Translations under genes and position numbers: made by a program
Source: Asaccharospora irregularis DSM 2635
GTDB taxonomy: Bacteria; Bacillota; Clostridia; Peptostreptococcales; Peptostreptococcaceae
Assembly: GCF_900129815.1 (NCBI RefSeq)
Contig: NZ_FQWX01000019.1
Location: 1 to 39,806 of the forward strand
Direction: 5' to 3'
Length of the DNA stretch: 39,806 bases
Notes under the pieces: generated by a model
The model's input: only the letters and a program-made list of their open reading frames with translations
Told to the model about the DNA's origin: nothing
Database searches by the model: none
Shown here: one piece after another, positions 16,294 through 24,082 of the stretch
How positions within the stretch are numbered: the first letter of the stretch is position 1
Layout of the letters: the number at the start of each line of letters is the position of its first letter

Positions 16294-17595
16294 ATGAAAA
16301 TTTCAAAGAAAATATTGGGGGTTGGTGTATCTTTAGGGTTATTAGTATTTTGTACACCAAGTGTAGATGCTTTGTCTACTGGAATAGTAAACGGTAATAC
16401 TTCAAGGTCAGTGGGTAAACCTATAATTGAGAAGATAGGTGGAAAGGATAGATATGAAACTGCTACTAAGATAGCTGAAAAATTAAATTACAATACGGCT
16501 ATATTAGTAAACTCAGATAAAACATTAGCAGATGGACTTTCTGCAAGTGGATTAGCTGGGGCATTAAATGCTCCAATACTTTTAACTCAAAAAAACGATT
16601 TACCTTTAGTTACTTTAGATAAGTTAATCGGAGTTAAGAAAGTATATATAATCGGAGGTACAGGAACAGTTAGTGAATCAGTTAGTAAAGTTTTAAAAGA
16701 TAGAGAAATAGAAGTTATTAGAATTAGTGGTAATGATAGAATAGAGACAAGTTATAATGTAGCTAAGGAAATAAATAAAATCAATCCTATTAAGAAGGTT
16801 GTTTTAACAAATGCATTTAAAGGAGAACCCGACTCAATGAGTATAGCTCCTATAGCTTTTAAAGAAAAATCACCTATAATTTTAACAGATGGAAATTCTG
16901 TATCTATTAATTTAAAAGATATTGAAAGTTATGCTATCGGTGGTACAGGTGTAATGAGTGATAAATTAGTGAAAGAAACTAATTCAGTTCGTTTAGGTGG
17001 TAAAGATAGATTTGATACTAATAAGATAGTTATTAATAAATATTATCCTAATGTCAAAGAGTTCTACCTTGCAAAATCAGATGTATTAGTTGATTCTCTT
17101 ACAGGTTCAACTATTGCAAAAGATGCTCCGATAGTACTTGTCAATAAGGGTAGTGATAAGACTATATTAAAAGATGCCACTAAATTAACTATATTAGGTG
17201 CTATACCAGATGCTGTATTCAATGAATGTACTGATGTAGCCAGTAATGTAGCCCCAAAACCAGAAATATCTAATAAACCAATGCCACTTAATGAGTTTAA
17301 ATCTAAGCTATCATCATTAGGATTTGACAGTAGTGGAGTCTATTGGGAAAATGGTCAAAAAATGGGTGTTGCATATGCAACAAGTGGAGAAGCAACTTTC
17401 TCATTAAGACAAAATTCAGCTTCATTTAATAGTGTAATTAAAAACTGTTTAAATATGCTGTTACCAACAGGTGGAAATAGAGTTTATAATATTGTTTCAA
17501 GTCCATTTAGCAATCAAACAATTGAAGTGGACGGTAGAATAGTTTCTATGGAACAAACATCTGTAGGTGTAGGTATTAAAATCTACAATAAATAG
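16294..17595 (+). CDS. Cell-wall protein with three CWB2 repeats and an unrecognised C-terminal domain
   Basis: 433 residues. A signal peptide is clear: basic MKISKK, a hydrophobic core (ILGVGVSLGLLVF) and a likely cleavage near residue 27. Three CWB2 (PF04122) repeats follow: about 47-140 (IGGKDRYETATKIAEKL), 143-230 (ISGNDRIETSYNVAKEI) and 231-320 (LGGKDRFDTNKIVINKY). In C. difficile three such repeats form a trimer that holds the protein on the wall through the PSII polysaccharide. Residues about 330-433 form a distinct domain (EFKSKLSSLGFDSSGVYWEN, then TGGNRVYNIVSSPFSNQTI) that I do not recognise with confidence; a similar ending may occur in stalk-domain proteins. Start: AGGAGGGG at 16284-16291 just ahead of the ATG, with short spacing. 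Terminator directly after. Confidence 0.9.
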   Translation: MKISKKILGVGVSLGLLVFCTPSVDALSTGIVNGNTSRSVGKPIIEKIGGKDRYETATKIAEKLNYNTAILVNSDKTLADGLSASGLAGALNAPILLTQKNDLPLVTLDKLIGVKKVYIIGGTGTVSESVSKVLKDREIEVIRISGNDRIETSYNVAKEINKINPIKKVVLTNAFKGEPDSMSIAPIAFKEKSPIILTDGNSVSINLKDIESYAIGGTGVMSDKLVKETNSVRLGGKDRFDTNKIVINKYYPNVKEFYLAKSDVLVDSLTGSTIAKDAPIVLVNKGSDKTILKDATKLTILGAIPDAVFNECTDVASNVAPKPEISNKPMPLNEFKSKLSSLGFDSSGVYWENGQKMGVAYATSGEATFSLRQNSASFNSVIKNCLNMLLPTGGNRVYNIVSSPFSNQTIEVDGRIVSMEQTSVGVGIKIYNK

Positions 17596-17601
17596 ATAAA
17601 T

Positions 17602-17634
17602 AAAAAAGACTAAGAATTATCTTAGTCTTTTTTT
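17602..17634 (+). terminator. Terminator after CWB2 gene
   Basis: A perfect 13-bp stem (17602-17614 with 17621-17633) with a six-base loop and a T7 end. The A6 start allows use from the other side, where a converging remnant lies. Confidence 0.9.
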
Positions 17635-17643
17635 AATGTTTTA

Positions 17644-17913
17644 TTATTTTAAAATTTCAATTTTACCTGCAAAAGAATCGAATTTTAAAGTATAACCTAA
17701 TTCTTTAATTAGTAAGTTCATTTCACCATAGATTACATTATTTTTAAACTGTGACTTAGTAGCTAAAATCTTTTTACTACCATTAATAATTACATTTTTA
17801 GTACCAATCTCATATTCAACCTTTACATTATCTTTTGATAATATTAAGTTTTTATTTATATGACTTACAGATATACCTAATTCCTTTGATATTTGTTTAA
17901 TAGGTAACTGCAA
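17644..17913 (-). pseudogene. Remnant of a stalk-domain (copper amine oxidase N-terminal-like) protein
   Basis: 89 residues if read from a TTG at 17913, with no ribosome site and a stop codon four codons upstream in frame. The text has the rhythm of CuAO_N1 stalk repeats: LPIKQISKELGISVSHINKN, then VEYEIGTKNVIINGSKK, then VIYGEMNLLIKELGYTLKFD and a final strand KIEIL. Each repeat normally has a signal peptide and further repeats in front, which are absent. So this is the C-terminal end of a surface protein that lost its start. It faces the CWB2 gene, whose C-terminal domain may come from the same kind of protein. A small functional protein is possible but the missing start makes it unlikely. 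Confidence 0.6.
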
Positions 17914-18029
17914 AGTACTGATTTATATTTCGTGATTATAGTTATTAATGATAAGAAAATTATATTATTTGTATGCTTAATCAGAATTGAAAAAGGGTAA
18001 AATATAATAAAAACTCATAATTTAGTAGA

Positions 18030-18059
18030 TTGAAATTTATCTATACAATATACTATAAT
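18030..18059 (+). promoter_or_regulatory. Promoter of the M20 amidohydrolase gene
   Basis: -35 TTGAAA (18030-18035), an 18-base spacer and -10 TATAAT (18054-18059), about 36 bases before the start codon and 30 before the ribosome site. Confidence 0.65.
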
Positions 18060-18095
18060 TAGAAACTTTAAAAAGTAAACTACTGGGGGTAAAAA

Positions 18096-19217
18096 ATGAA
18101 TAAAATCGAATATTTAAAAGATAAACTTTATAAACATAGAAATATATTAAACCCTATTGCAGAGTGCGGTAGGAAGGAGTACAAAACAGCATCGTATATA
18201 AGAGAACAGTTAGACCAAATGAATGTTGCATATGAAACCTATTTAGATACAGCAACAGTAGGGATGATAAAAGGCAAGAATCCTAAAAAAACTATAGCAT
18301 TTAGAGCGGATATAGACGGACTTATTACTGAAAATGGAGTAAGGCACTTATGTGGTCATGATGGACATACTACAATATTGCTAGGATTAGTTGAGTTTTT
18401 AAATGACAACAAAGAAAAATTAAATGATAATATTGTATTTATATTTCAACCTGCAGAAGAAGGACCTGGAGGAGCTGAAGCGCTTATAGAAGCTGGAGTT
18501 CTTAAAGACTACAATGTTGATGAAATATATGGCCTGCATATATATCCAGAAATACAAGAAGGATATGTAGGAACAAGACCTGGGTATTTCCTTGCGCAAG
18601 TAGGAGACATAGATATAGATATAATTGCAAAAAGCGGTCATGGAGCTATGCCACAAAATGCAATAGATGGAATTGTTATAGCTGCAAACTTTATAAGTAA
18701 CCTACAAACTATAGTTTCTAGAAATATAAGTCCTATAGACAATGCTGTATTAACTATGGGGAAAATACAAGGTGGAAGTAGAAGAAATATAATAGCAGAA
18801 AATATAAGAATAGAGGGTAGTTTAAGGGCATTTCACCCAGAAATATATTCTAATATCAAAAAAAGAATAAATGAACTGGCAAGAGGATTTGAACTAGCTT
18901 ATAACTGCAAAATAAACGTCAACGTAAAGGACGATTATATATCGGTTAAAAATGATAAAAATCTTTATGATGAATTTATAGAGGCTGTAGGAGATAGAGT
19001 AATAGAACTAGACCCTCTAATGATATCTGAAGACTTTTCTTATTATCAAAGGGAAGTTCCTGGGTTATTCTTTATGTTAGGGTCAAGAAATGAGGAAAAA
19101 GGATTTACAAATGGACTTCACAGTTTAAATTTTAACTTTAATGAGGATATATTTATAAATGCGTTAAATGTGTATATAGACCTATTGAAACATAAAAAAT
19201 CAATTGATACTATTTAG
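18096..19217 (+). CDS. M20-family amidohydrolase / peptidase
   Basis: 373 residues, the usual length of the M20D group (N-acyl amino acid, IAA-amino acid or N-acetyl-diaminopimelate hydrolases). Metal and catalytic marks are FRADIDGL (about 69-76), LCGHDGHTTILLG (about 86-98) with the metal histidines and cysteine, FQPAEEGPGGA (about 118-128) with the catalytic glutamate, GLHIYPEI (about 145-152) and the dimer-domain SGHGAMPQNAIDGI (about 177-190). MISEDFSYY near the end supplies a late metal ligand. No signal peptide, so cytosolic. The ATG follows CTGGGGGT. The substrate cannot be read from sequence. It could complete the acetyl branch of diaminopimelate synthesis, but it is not linked to the lysine operon. 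Confidence 0.87.
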   Translation: MNKIEYLKDKLYKHRNILNPIAECGRKEYKTASYIREQLDQMNVAYETYLDTATVGMIKGKNPKKTIAFRADIDGLITENGVRHLCGHDGHTTILLGLVEFLNDNKEKLNDNIVFIFQPAEEGPGGAEALIEAGVLKDYNVDEIYGLHIYPEIQEGYVGTRPGYFLAQVGDIDIDIIAKSGHGAMPQNAIDGIVIAANFISNLQTIVSRNISPIDNAVLTMGKIQGGSRRNIIAENIRIEGSLRAFHPEIYSNIKKRINELARGFELAYNCKINVNVKDDYISVKNDKNLYDEFIEAVGDRVIELDPLMISEDFSYYQREVPGLFFMLGSRNEEKGFTNGLHSLNFNFNEDIFINALNVYIDLLKHKKSIDTI

Positions 19218-19249
19218 AAATATATAAACTATTAAAAAACAAATGAGTG

Positions 19250-19314
19250 CCCCTTCAATATTTGTATAAATTTTTCTTATATGACAAAAATACAAAATAG
19301 AAGGGGTGTTTTTT
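19250..19314 (+). terminator. Hairpin that ends in T6 and contains the ribosome site of the SASP gene
   Basis: CCCCTTC (19250-19256) pairs with GAAGGGG (19300-19306), and the inner TATTTGTA (19259-19266) pairs with TACAAAATA (19291-19299) with one bulge; wobble pairs extend it outward. T6 follows at 19309-19314, then the ATG at 19315. The AAGGGG in the right arm is the only ribosome site for that ATG. It thus looks like the terminator of the M20 gene and also a lid on the SASP start. Confidence 0.7.
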
Positions 19315-19587
19315 ATGACTAACAAAAATGATAATAAAAATATTAATACAATCAATAAAAAGGCAAAGCCATCAGGTAGCAAAAAACCTAAAATATTGAC
19401 AGATAATGATATAATGAAATATGAGATAGCGTCAGAACTAGGGTTGCTGGATAAGGTGAGTGAGAGAGGTTGGGCCGGTCTTACGGCTAAAGAGGCTGGA
19501 AGAATCGGAGGAATACTTACATCACGAAAAAAACAAAAGAAAAAGATGATGGAAGGGAAAAATAACACAGATGAATCAGTACAGTGA
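19315..19587 (+). CDS. Alpha/beta-type small acid-soluble spore protein
   Basis: 90 residues from ATG 19315 (AAGGGG eight bases upstream; the GTG nine bases earlier lies in that site). After a basic, asparagine- and lysine-rich head come KYEIASELGLLDKV, RGWAGLTAKEAGRIGG and a basic tail SRKKQKKKMM. This is the alpha/beta SASP pattern of the clostridial subtype (xxxEIAxELGL...GLTAKExGRIGG). These proteins coat spore DNA and protect it; the germination protease cuts in the first motif, between E and I of the KYEIASELG stretch. Expression would be in the forespore under sigma-G. The protein is longer than a typical 60-70 residue SASP because of its head. Its 3' end overlaps the next gene by 17 bases. 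Confidence 0.87.
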   Translation: MTNKNDNKNINTINKKAKPSGSKKPKILTDNDIMKYEIASELGLLDKVSERGWAGLTAKEAGRIGGILTSRKKQKKKMMEGKNNTDESVQ

Positions 19588-20317
19588 TTTTGCATTTGTA
19601 TATGATGAACTTATGAGTGAAGTTGATTATGACGGATGGGTTAAATATATAGAAGAAATAATAAAAAAAGAAAACTGCAAAGTAAAAAATATACTAGAAC
19701 TAGCATGTGGAACAGGGAATATGACTATACCACTTACTAAGAAGGGATACGATATAGCAGGGATTGATATATCAGATCAGATGCTTAGTGTAGCTAGGGA
19801 AAAGGCCGAAAAGCAAGGTGTAGAATTAGTTTTGTTGCAACAAGATATAAGAGAACTAGATTTTGAAATCACAGATCTGGATTGTGTGCTTTGTGCCTGC
19901 GATGGATTTAATTATATAACATATGATGATGATTTAGAATCTGTATTTTCTAAAACACATGAACTTTTAAAAGAAGATGGTATATTTATTTTTGATATAA
20001 GTTCATTTTATAAACTTGCAAATATATTAGGAAATAATATGTATGGAGAAAACAGGGAAGATATAGCGTACATGTGGCAAAATTACTTTGATGATGAGGA
20101 AAATCTAGTAGAAATGGAATTGGCATTCTTTATCAAAGATGAGGATGGAAAGTTTGAAAGGTTTGAAGAAATACATCAGCAAAGGGCATATACAGAAGAG
20201 GAAATAATAGAGATGCTTCAAGAGGTAGGGTTTAGCAGTATAAAAGTATTTGGAGATTTTACTTTTGAAAGACCTACAGATGAAACTCAGAGAATATTTT
20301 TTGTGTGTAGAAAGTAA
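19571..20317 (+). CDS. Class I SAM-dependent methyltransferase
   Basis: 248 residues. It opens with YSDFAFVYDELMSEVDYDGW, the head common to a Firmicute methyltransferase family often placed near DNA-replication or protein-quality genes. Motif I is ILELACGTGNM (about 40-50), strand 2 is DIAGIDISDQML, motif II/III is VLLQQDIREL, and motif IV is DCVLCACDGFNYI followed by LLKEDGIFIFDISS. The C-terminal half (about 160-248) is a beta-rich extension with FFIKDEDGKFERFEEIHQQR. The cofactor fold is certain; the substrate is unknown. The start overlaps the SASP gene and has only a distant GGAAGGG, so translation may be coupled. hslO follows 44 bases later, probably in the same transcript. Confidence 0.88.
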   Translation: MNQYSDFAFVYDELMSEVDYDGWVKYIEEIIKKENCKVKNILELACGTGNMTIPLTKKGYDIAGIDISDQMLSVAREKAEKQGVELVLLQQDIRELDFEITDLDCVLCACDGFNYITYDDDLESVFSKTHELLKEDGIFIFDISSFYKLANILGNNMYGENREDIAYMWQNYFDDEENLVEMELAFFIKDEDGKFERFEEIHQQRAYTEEEIIEMLQEVGFSSIKVFGDFTFERPTDETQRIFFVCRK

Positions 20318-20361
20318 ATATCCAAGACATAGTGGAAATTTTAAATTTAACGGAGGACAAA

Positions 20362-21237
20362 ATGGGTGATTATATAATAAGAGCAACAGGTGGCGAGGGT
20401 CAGGTAAGAGCGTTTGTTGCAACAACTAGAGAAATGGTGGAAGAGGCAAGAGCTCTACATGAAACAACAAAGGTTGCAACAGCAGCACTAGGAAGAACCT
20501 TGACTGCTACATCTATGATGGGGCTTATGATGAAAAATGATAATGATAAGCTTACTGTTATAATAAAGGGTGGAGGACCTATAGGAACTATACTTACAAC
20601 ATCTGATTCAAAAGGAACTGTAAAAGGATATGTATCAAATCCTAATGTAGAGGTAGAAGATTATCCAAATGGAAAGCTAAATGTTGCTGGGGCTGTAGGA
20701 ACAGAAGGCGTAGTGAAGGTTATAAAAGACCTAGGACTTAAAGAGCCATATAATGGAGCCTATCCATTAGTAAGTGGAGAGATAGCAGAGGATTTTACAT
20801 ATTACTTTGCTGTGTCAGAGCAGACTCCATCAGTGGTTTCATTAGGAGTACTAACTAAAGAAAACGAGGTAGAGTGTGCTGGAGGGTTTATAGTTCAATT
20901 AATGCCTGATGCAACAGAAGAAACAATAAATAAACTAGAGGAAAATGTAAAAAATCTAGAGTCAATAACTAATATGTTAAAAGATAAAAAAACTCCAGAG
21001 GAGATACTAAATATAGTCCTAGAAGGATTAAATCCTAGAATATTAGATAAGTGTGAAGTTGGATTTGAATGTGAATGTTCAAAAGAAAGAGTAAAAAAAG
21101 TATTAATTGCAATTGGCAAAAGAGAAATATCTCAAATAATAGAAGAAGATAGTGAAGTGGAAATAGGCTGTCAATTTTGCAATAGAAAATATAAATACAC
21201 AGAGGACGAGCTTATAGAATTATTGAAAACACTATAG
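20362..21237 (+). CDS. hslO: Redox-regulated chaperone Hsp33
   Basis: 291 residues from ATG 20362, which follows CGGAGG; a longer frame from 20332 has no ribosome site. The protein is a cytosolic holdase that is switched on when its zinc site is oxidised. The N-terminal domain starts MGDYIIRATGGEGQVRAFVA, as in other Hsp33 proteins, and the central part has GGGPIGTILTTSDSKGTVKG and NVEVEDYPNGKLNVAGAVG. The C-terminal switch has CECS (about 236-239) and CQFC (about 269-272), the C-x-C ... C-x-x-C zinc site, with all four cysteines present. The gene follows a methyltransferase with a 44-base gap and ends in a strong terminator. Confidence 0.95.
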   Translation: MGDYIIRATGGEGQVRAFVATTREMVEEARALHETTKVATAALGRTLTATSMMGLMMKNDNDKLTVIIKGGGPIGTILTTSDSKGTVKGYVSNPNVEVEDYPNGKLNVAGAVGTEGVVKVIKDLGLKEPYNGAYPLVSGEIAEDFTYYFAVSEQTPSVVSLGVLTKENEVECAGGFIVQLMPDATEETINKLEENVKNLESITNMLKDKKTPEEILNIVLEGLNPRILDKCEVGFECECSKERVKKVLIAIGKREISQIIEEDSEVEIGCQFCNRKYKYTEDELIELLKTL

Positions 21238-21273
21238 AATCATTAAAATAGTATAGAATTTTATAAAATTTAA

Positions 21274-21327
21274 AAATGGCTTCTAAATAAACAGAAACGA
21301 ATTTCTATTTATTAGAAGTCATTTTTT
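21274..21327 (+). terminator. Terminator after hslO
   Basis: A long stem (AATGGCTTCTAAATA on the left; TATTTATTAGAAGTCATT on the right, with a few mismatches and a CGAA-type loop) is followed by T6 at 21322-21327. Confidence 0.88.
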
Positions 21328-21498
21328 CTATAATAAATTAAATAAAATTAATAAATGCGTTAATAAATACAATATATATAAATAGAGAATCATTTTCTAA
21401 AAGAGGTATTTTAAAAGAAGCGTGTTAAATGATAGAATATAGATATAGAGTGATTTTTGATGGAAATATAATTTATATAGAAAGATGAGGTGAGAACA

Positions 21499-22845
21499 AT
21501 GAATTTTAATCATACCTTAGAGTTAACTCAATCTCAGAAATTAGTAATGACTACTCAGCTTAAACAATCACTAGCAATATTAAATATGAGTAAGTTGGAG
21601 TTAGAAGATGAGATAAAAAGAGAAGCCGAAGTTAATCCACTAATAGAAATAGAAAAAAGTAGTGAGATAAATTGGGAAGAGTATATAAAACATATGGAAA
21701 AGTCACGAAGGATAGAAAAAAGCGAAGTAAATTACAATCCTGAAAATGAAGTTAATTTAGAAAATATGGTGAGGTATTCATCAAACATATATGAACATCT
21801 AAAATTCCAAATAAGTTTGTACAGATTAGATAAAAAAGAACTGGAAGTTTGTGAGTATATTATAGATAGTTTGGATGAGGATGGATATTTAAGAACAGAT
21901 GAAAAAGAAATAATTGACGTTTTAAATATAGATAAAGATACTTTTTATAATTGTCTAAATAGTGTTCAACAATTAGAGCCGACTGGGGTAGGGGCTAGAA
22001 ACCTCTCGGAGTGTCTGATAATACAAATGCACAGTTTGGGAATATATAATGAAGTATTAGAGGAGATAGTAAGAACCGATTTAAATTTAATAGGAAGTAA
22101 TAAGTACAAAGATATAAGCAAGAAATATGATATTTCACTGCAAAGATGTGTTGAACTTATAAGTATAATAAAAAACCTTGATCCAAAACCAGGGAGAACT
22201 TGTTCTGTAGAAAAAAGTGTGTATATACAGCCCGATGTAATAGTGGAAAAAATAGAAGGTGAATTTGTTGTATATCTAAATGAAAAGGATTCATATCAAA
22301 TAAAGATAAATAATTATTACAAAGAAATATTAAAAAGTTCGCAATCAGATGAAAGGGCAAAAGAGTTTATAAAGGAAAGACTGAACTCAGCCACAGGATT
22401 AATGAAAAATATAGAGAGTAGAAAACATACGGTTCTTAGAATAGCAGAGCAAATAGTAAAGGCCCAAGAAAGCTTTTTAAGAAAAGGAATTAAGCATATA
22501 AAGCCATTAAAAATGAAGGAAATAGCTGAAAAGCTTGAATGTCATGAATCTACTATTAGTAGAGGTGTAAATGGAAAATATATGCTAACGCCATTTGGAG
22601 TCTTTGAGCTTAAATACTTTTTTAGTAGTGCTATTGAAACTGAGTACAGTGGAATGGCTTCTAGCACAAGCATAAAAAAAATCATAGAGGAAACAATAAA
22701 AAACGAAAATAAGAAAAAACCTTTAAGTGATGATAATATATCCAAAATTTTAAAGAGTAGCGGTATAAACGTTGCAAGGAGAACAGTTGCAAAGTATAGA
22801 GAAGAGTTGGGGATTTTATCTTCTACAAGAAGAAAAGAATATTAA
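21499..22845 (+). CDS. rpoN: RNA polymerase sigma-54 factor
   Basis: 448 residues from ATG 21499, placed by the GAGGTGA site at 21487-21493; a GTG at 21490 lies inside that site. Region I is the glutamine- and leucine-rich LTQSQKLVMTTQLKQSLAIL, which contacts activators. The core-binding region follows (LKFQISLYRLDKKELEVCEY, LDEDGYL). The HTH of the -12 contact is MKEIAEKLECHESTISRGVN, and the RpoN box ARRTVAKYREELGI, which reads the -24 element, is at the end. All parts are present, so it should be active. It is the partner of the sigma-54 activator at 3.5-5.3 kb and of the promoter before cdsB; in C. difficile (as SigL) it governs amino-acid catabolism. It is directly upstream of cggR but has its own leader. 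Confidence 0.96.
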   Translation: MNFNHTLELTQSQKLVMTTQLKQSLAILNMSKLELEDEIKREAEVNPLIEIEKSSEINWEEYIKHMEKSRRIEKSEVNYNPENEVNLENMVRYSSNIYEHLKFQISLYRLDKKELEVCEYIIDSLDEDGYLRTDEKEIIDVLNIDKDTFYNCLNSVQQLEPTGVGARNLSECLIIQMHSLGIYNEVLEEIVRTDLNLIGSNKYKDISKKYDISLQRCVELISIIKNLDPKPGRTCSVEKSVYIQPDVIVEKIEGEFVVYLNEKDSYQIKINNYYKEILKSSQSDERAKEFIKERLNSATGLMKNIESRKHTVLRIAEQIVKAQESFLRKGIKHIKPLKMKEIAEKLECHESTISRGVNGKYMLTPFGVFELKYFFSSAIETEYSGMASSTSIKKIIEETIKNENKKKPLSDDNISKILKSSGINVARRTVAKYREELGILSSTRRKEY

Positions 22846-22879
22846 ATATGTAAAAATAAATAAATTATTATAAAAACTA

Positions 22880-22908
22880 TTGAAATATATATACTATTCC
22901 TATAAAAT
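22880..22908 (+). promoter_or_regulatory. Promoter of the cggR-gap glycolytic operon
   Basis: -35 TTGAAA (22880-22885), a 17-base spacer and -10 TAAAAT (22903-22908). The start would be near 22915, just before the CggR operator, the same order as in Bacillus subtilis. Confidence 0.65.
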
Positions 22909-22920
22909 AAAATTATCTTG

Positions 22921-22957
22921 TGGGACTTAAAAAATCTCTAGGGACATAAAAAGTCCC
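22921..22957 (+). promoter_or_regulatory. CggR operator
   Basis: Two direct repeats start with GGGAC at 22922 and 22941 (19 bases apart). The second continues as GGGACATAAAAAGTCCC, an inverted pair. This equals the layout of the B. subtilis CggR operator (GGGAC...GTC, GGGACATATAATGTCC) downstream of the promoter. CggR tetramers would block elongation there until fructose-1,6-bisphosphate releases them. Confidence 0.85.
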
Positions 22958-22985
22958 GATGAAAAAGAGAAACAAGGAGTACATT

Positions 22986-24008
22986 ATGAATAAATTATTA
23001 GAGATTCAAAAAAAAATAATACCACAAGCTATTGAACTTATGGAAAAAAGATATTCTATATTAAGACAGATATCTTTAAGTGAACCAATAGGTAGGCGAA
23101 CGTTATCTAATGTATTAGAAATAAGCGAAAGAATAATAAGGTCGGAAACAGAAGTTCTAAAAGAACAAGGTCTTATAGATGTAGCAGTATCTGGAATGAC
23201 TATAACTGAAGAGGGCTTAGATTTACTAGAGAAGTTAAAGGATATTATGAATGACATAATGGGATTATCTAGACTTCAAGATAAGATAAAAAGTAAACTA
23301 GGTATCAAAAAAGTCATATTAGTTCCAGGAAGCTTTGATGAAAACGAAAGTATACTAAAAGATGTAGCAAGATGTGGTTCAGAATATTTTTTAGATATTT
23401 TAAAAGACGGAGATATAGTATCAATAACAGGTGGTAGCACAATGTTGGAATTTGCTAAGAGCATAAAGACAGATAAAAAGTACCACAATTCTACTGTAGT
23501 TCCAGCAAGAGGTAGTATGGGAACTGATGTTGATACACAATCTAATAGTATAGTGGCCATAACTAGCAAAAAATTAGGATCTAACTACGAACTACTTAAC
23601 ATACCTGATGAATTAGATATAAGTGCTATGAATACACTTATAAAAGTGCCTGAGATTAAATCAACACTAGATTATATTGAAAAGACTGACATTTTAGTTT
23701 TTAGTATAGGTAGGGCTGATGTAATGGCTAAGAGAAGAAAACTTCCTCAGGATAAAATTGAAGAAATAATGTCGAAAAATGCTGTAGGTGAAGCATTCGG
23801 TTATTATTTCAACAGGGATGGAGAAATAGTATATAAGTTAAATACTGTCGGTATTAATCTAGAAACGTTTAAAAATACAAAAGAAACTATTGCCATATTT
23901 GCGGGGACAGAGAAAGCTGAGGCATTTTTATCGGTATCAAATGTAAATAAAAACATAGTTTTGATAACAGATGAAAAAAGTGCCTATAAGATACTCTCAC
24001 TGACATAA
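22986..24008 (+). CDS. cggR: Central glycolytic genes regulator CggR
   Basis: 340 residues from ATG 22986 (AAGGAG six bases upstream), the same length as B. subtilis CggR; the longer frame from 22959 lacks a site. The N-terminal HTH reads SEPIGRRTLSNVLEISERII (about 29-48), the recognition part, followed by the wing and QGLIDVAVSGMTITEEGLDL. The SorC-type sugar-binding domain (about 90-340) holds VPGSFDENE, SITGGSTMLEF, VPARGSMGTD and IFAGTEKAEAF. It is a repressor that senses fructose-1,6-bisphosphate. It lies first in cggR-gap-pgk-tpiA-gpmI-eno and represses its own operon through the site at 22921-22957. Confidence 0.94.
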   Translation: MNKLLEIQKKIIPQAIELMEKRYSILRQISLSEPIGRRTLSNVLEISERIIRSETEVLKEQGLIDVAVSGMTITEEGLDLLEKLKDIMNDIMGLSRLQDKIKSKLGIKKVILVPGSFDENESILKDVARCGSEYFLDILKDGDIVSITGGSTMLEFAKSIKTDKKYHNSTVVPARGSMGTDVDTQSNSIVAITSKKLGSNYELLNIPDELDISAMNTLIKVPEIKSTLDYIEKTDILVFSIGRADVMAKRRKLPQDKIEEIMSKNAVGEAFGYYFNRDGEIVYKLNTVGINLETFKNTKETIAIFAGTEKAEAFLSVSNVNKNIVLITDEKSAYKILSLT

Positions 24009-24082
24009 GTTGAAATTATAAAGTCGATAACTAGCAGTTGCTAAAAAATATATAGACAAAAGACATTATAGGAGGTAGCAAG

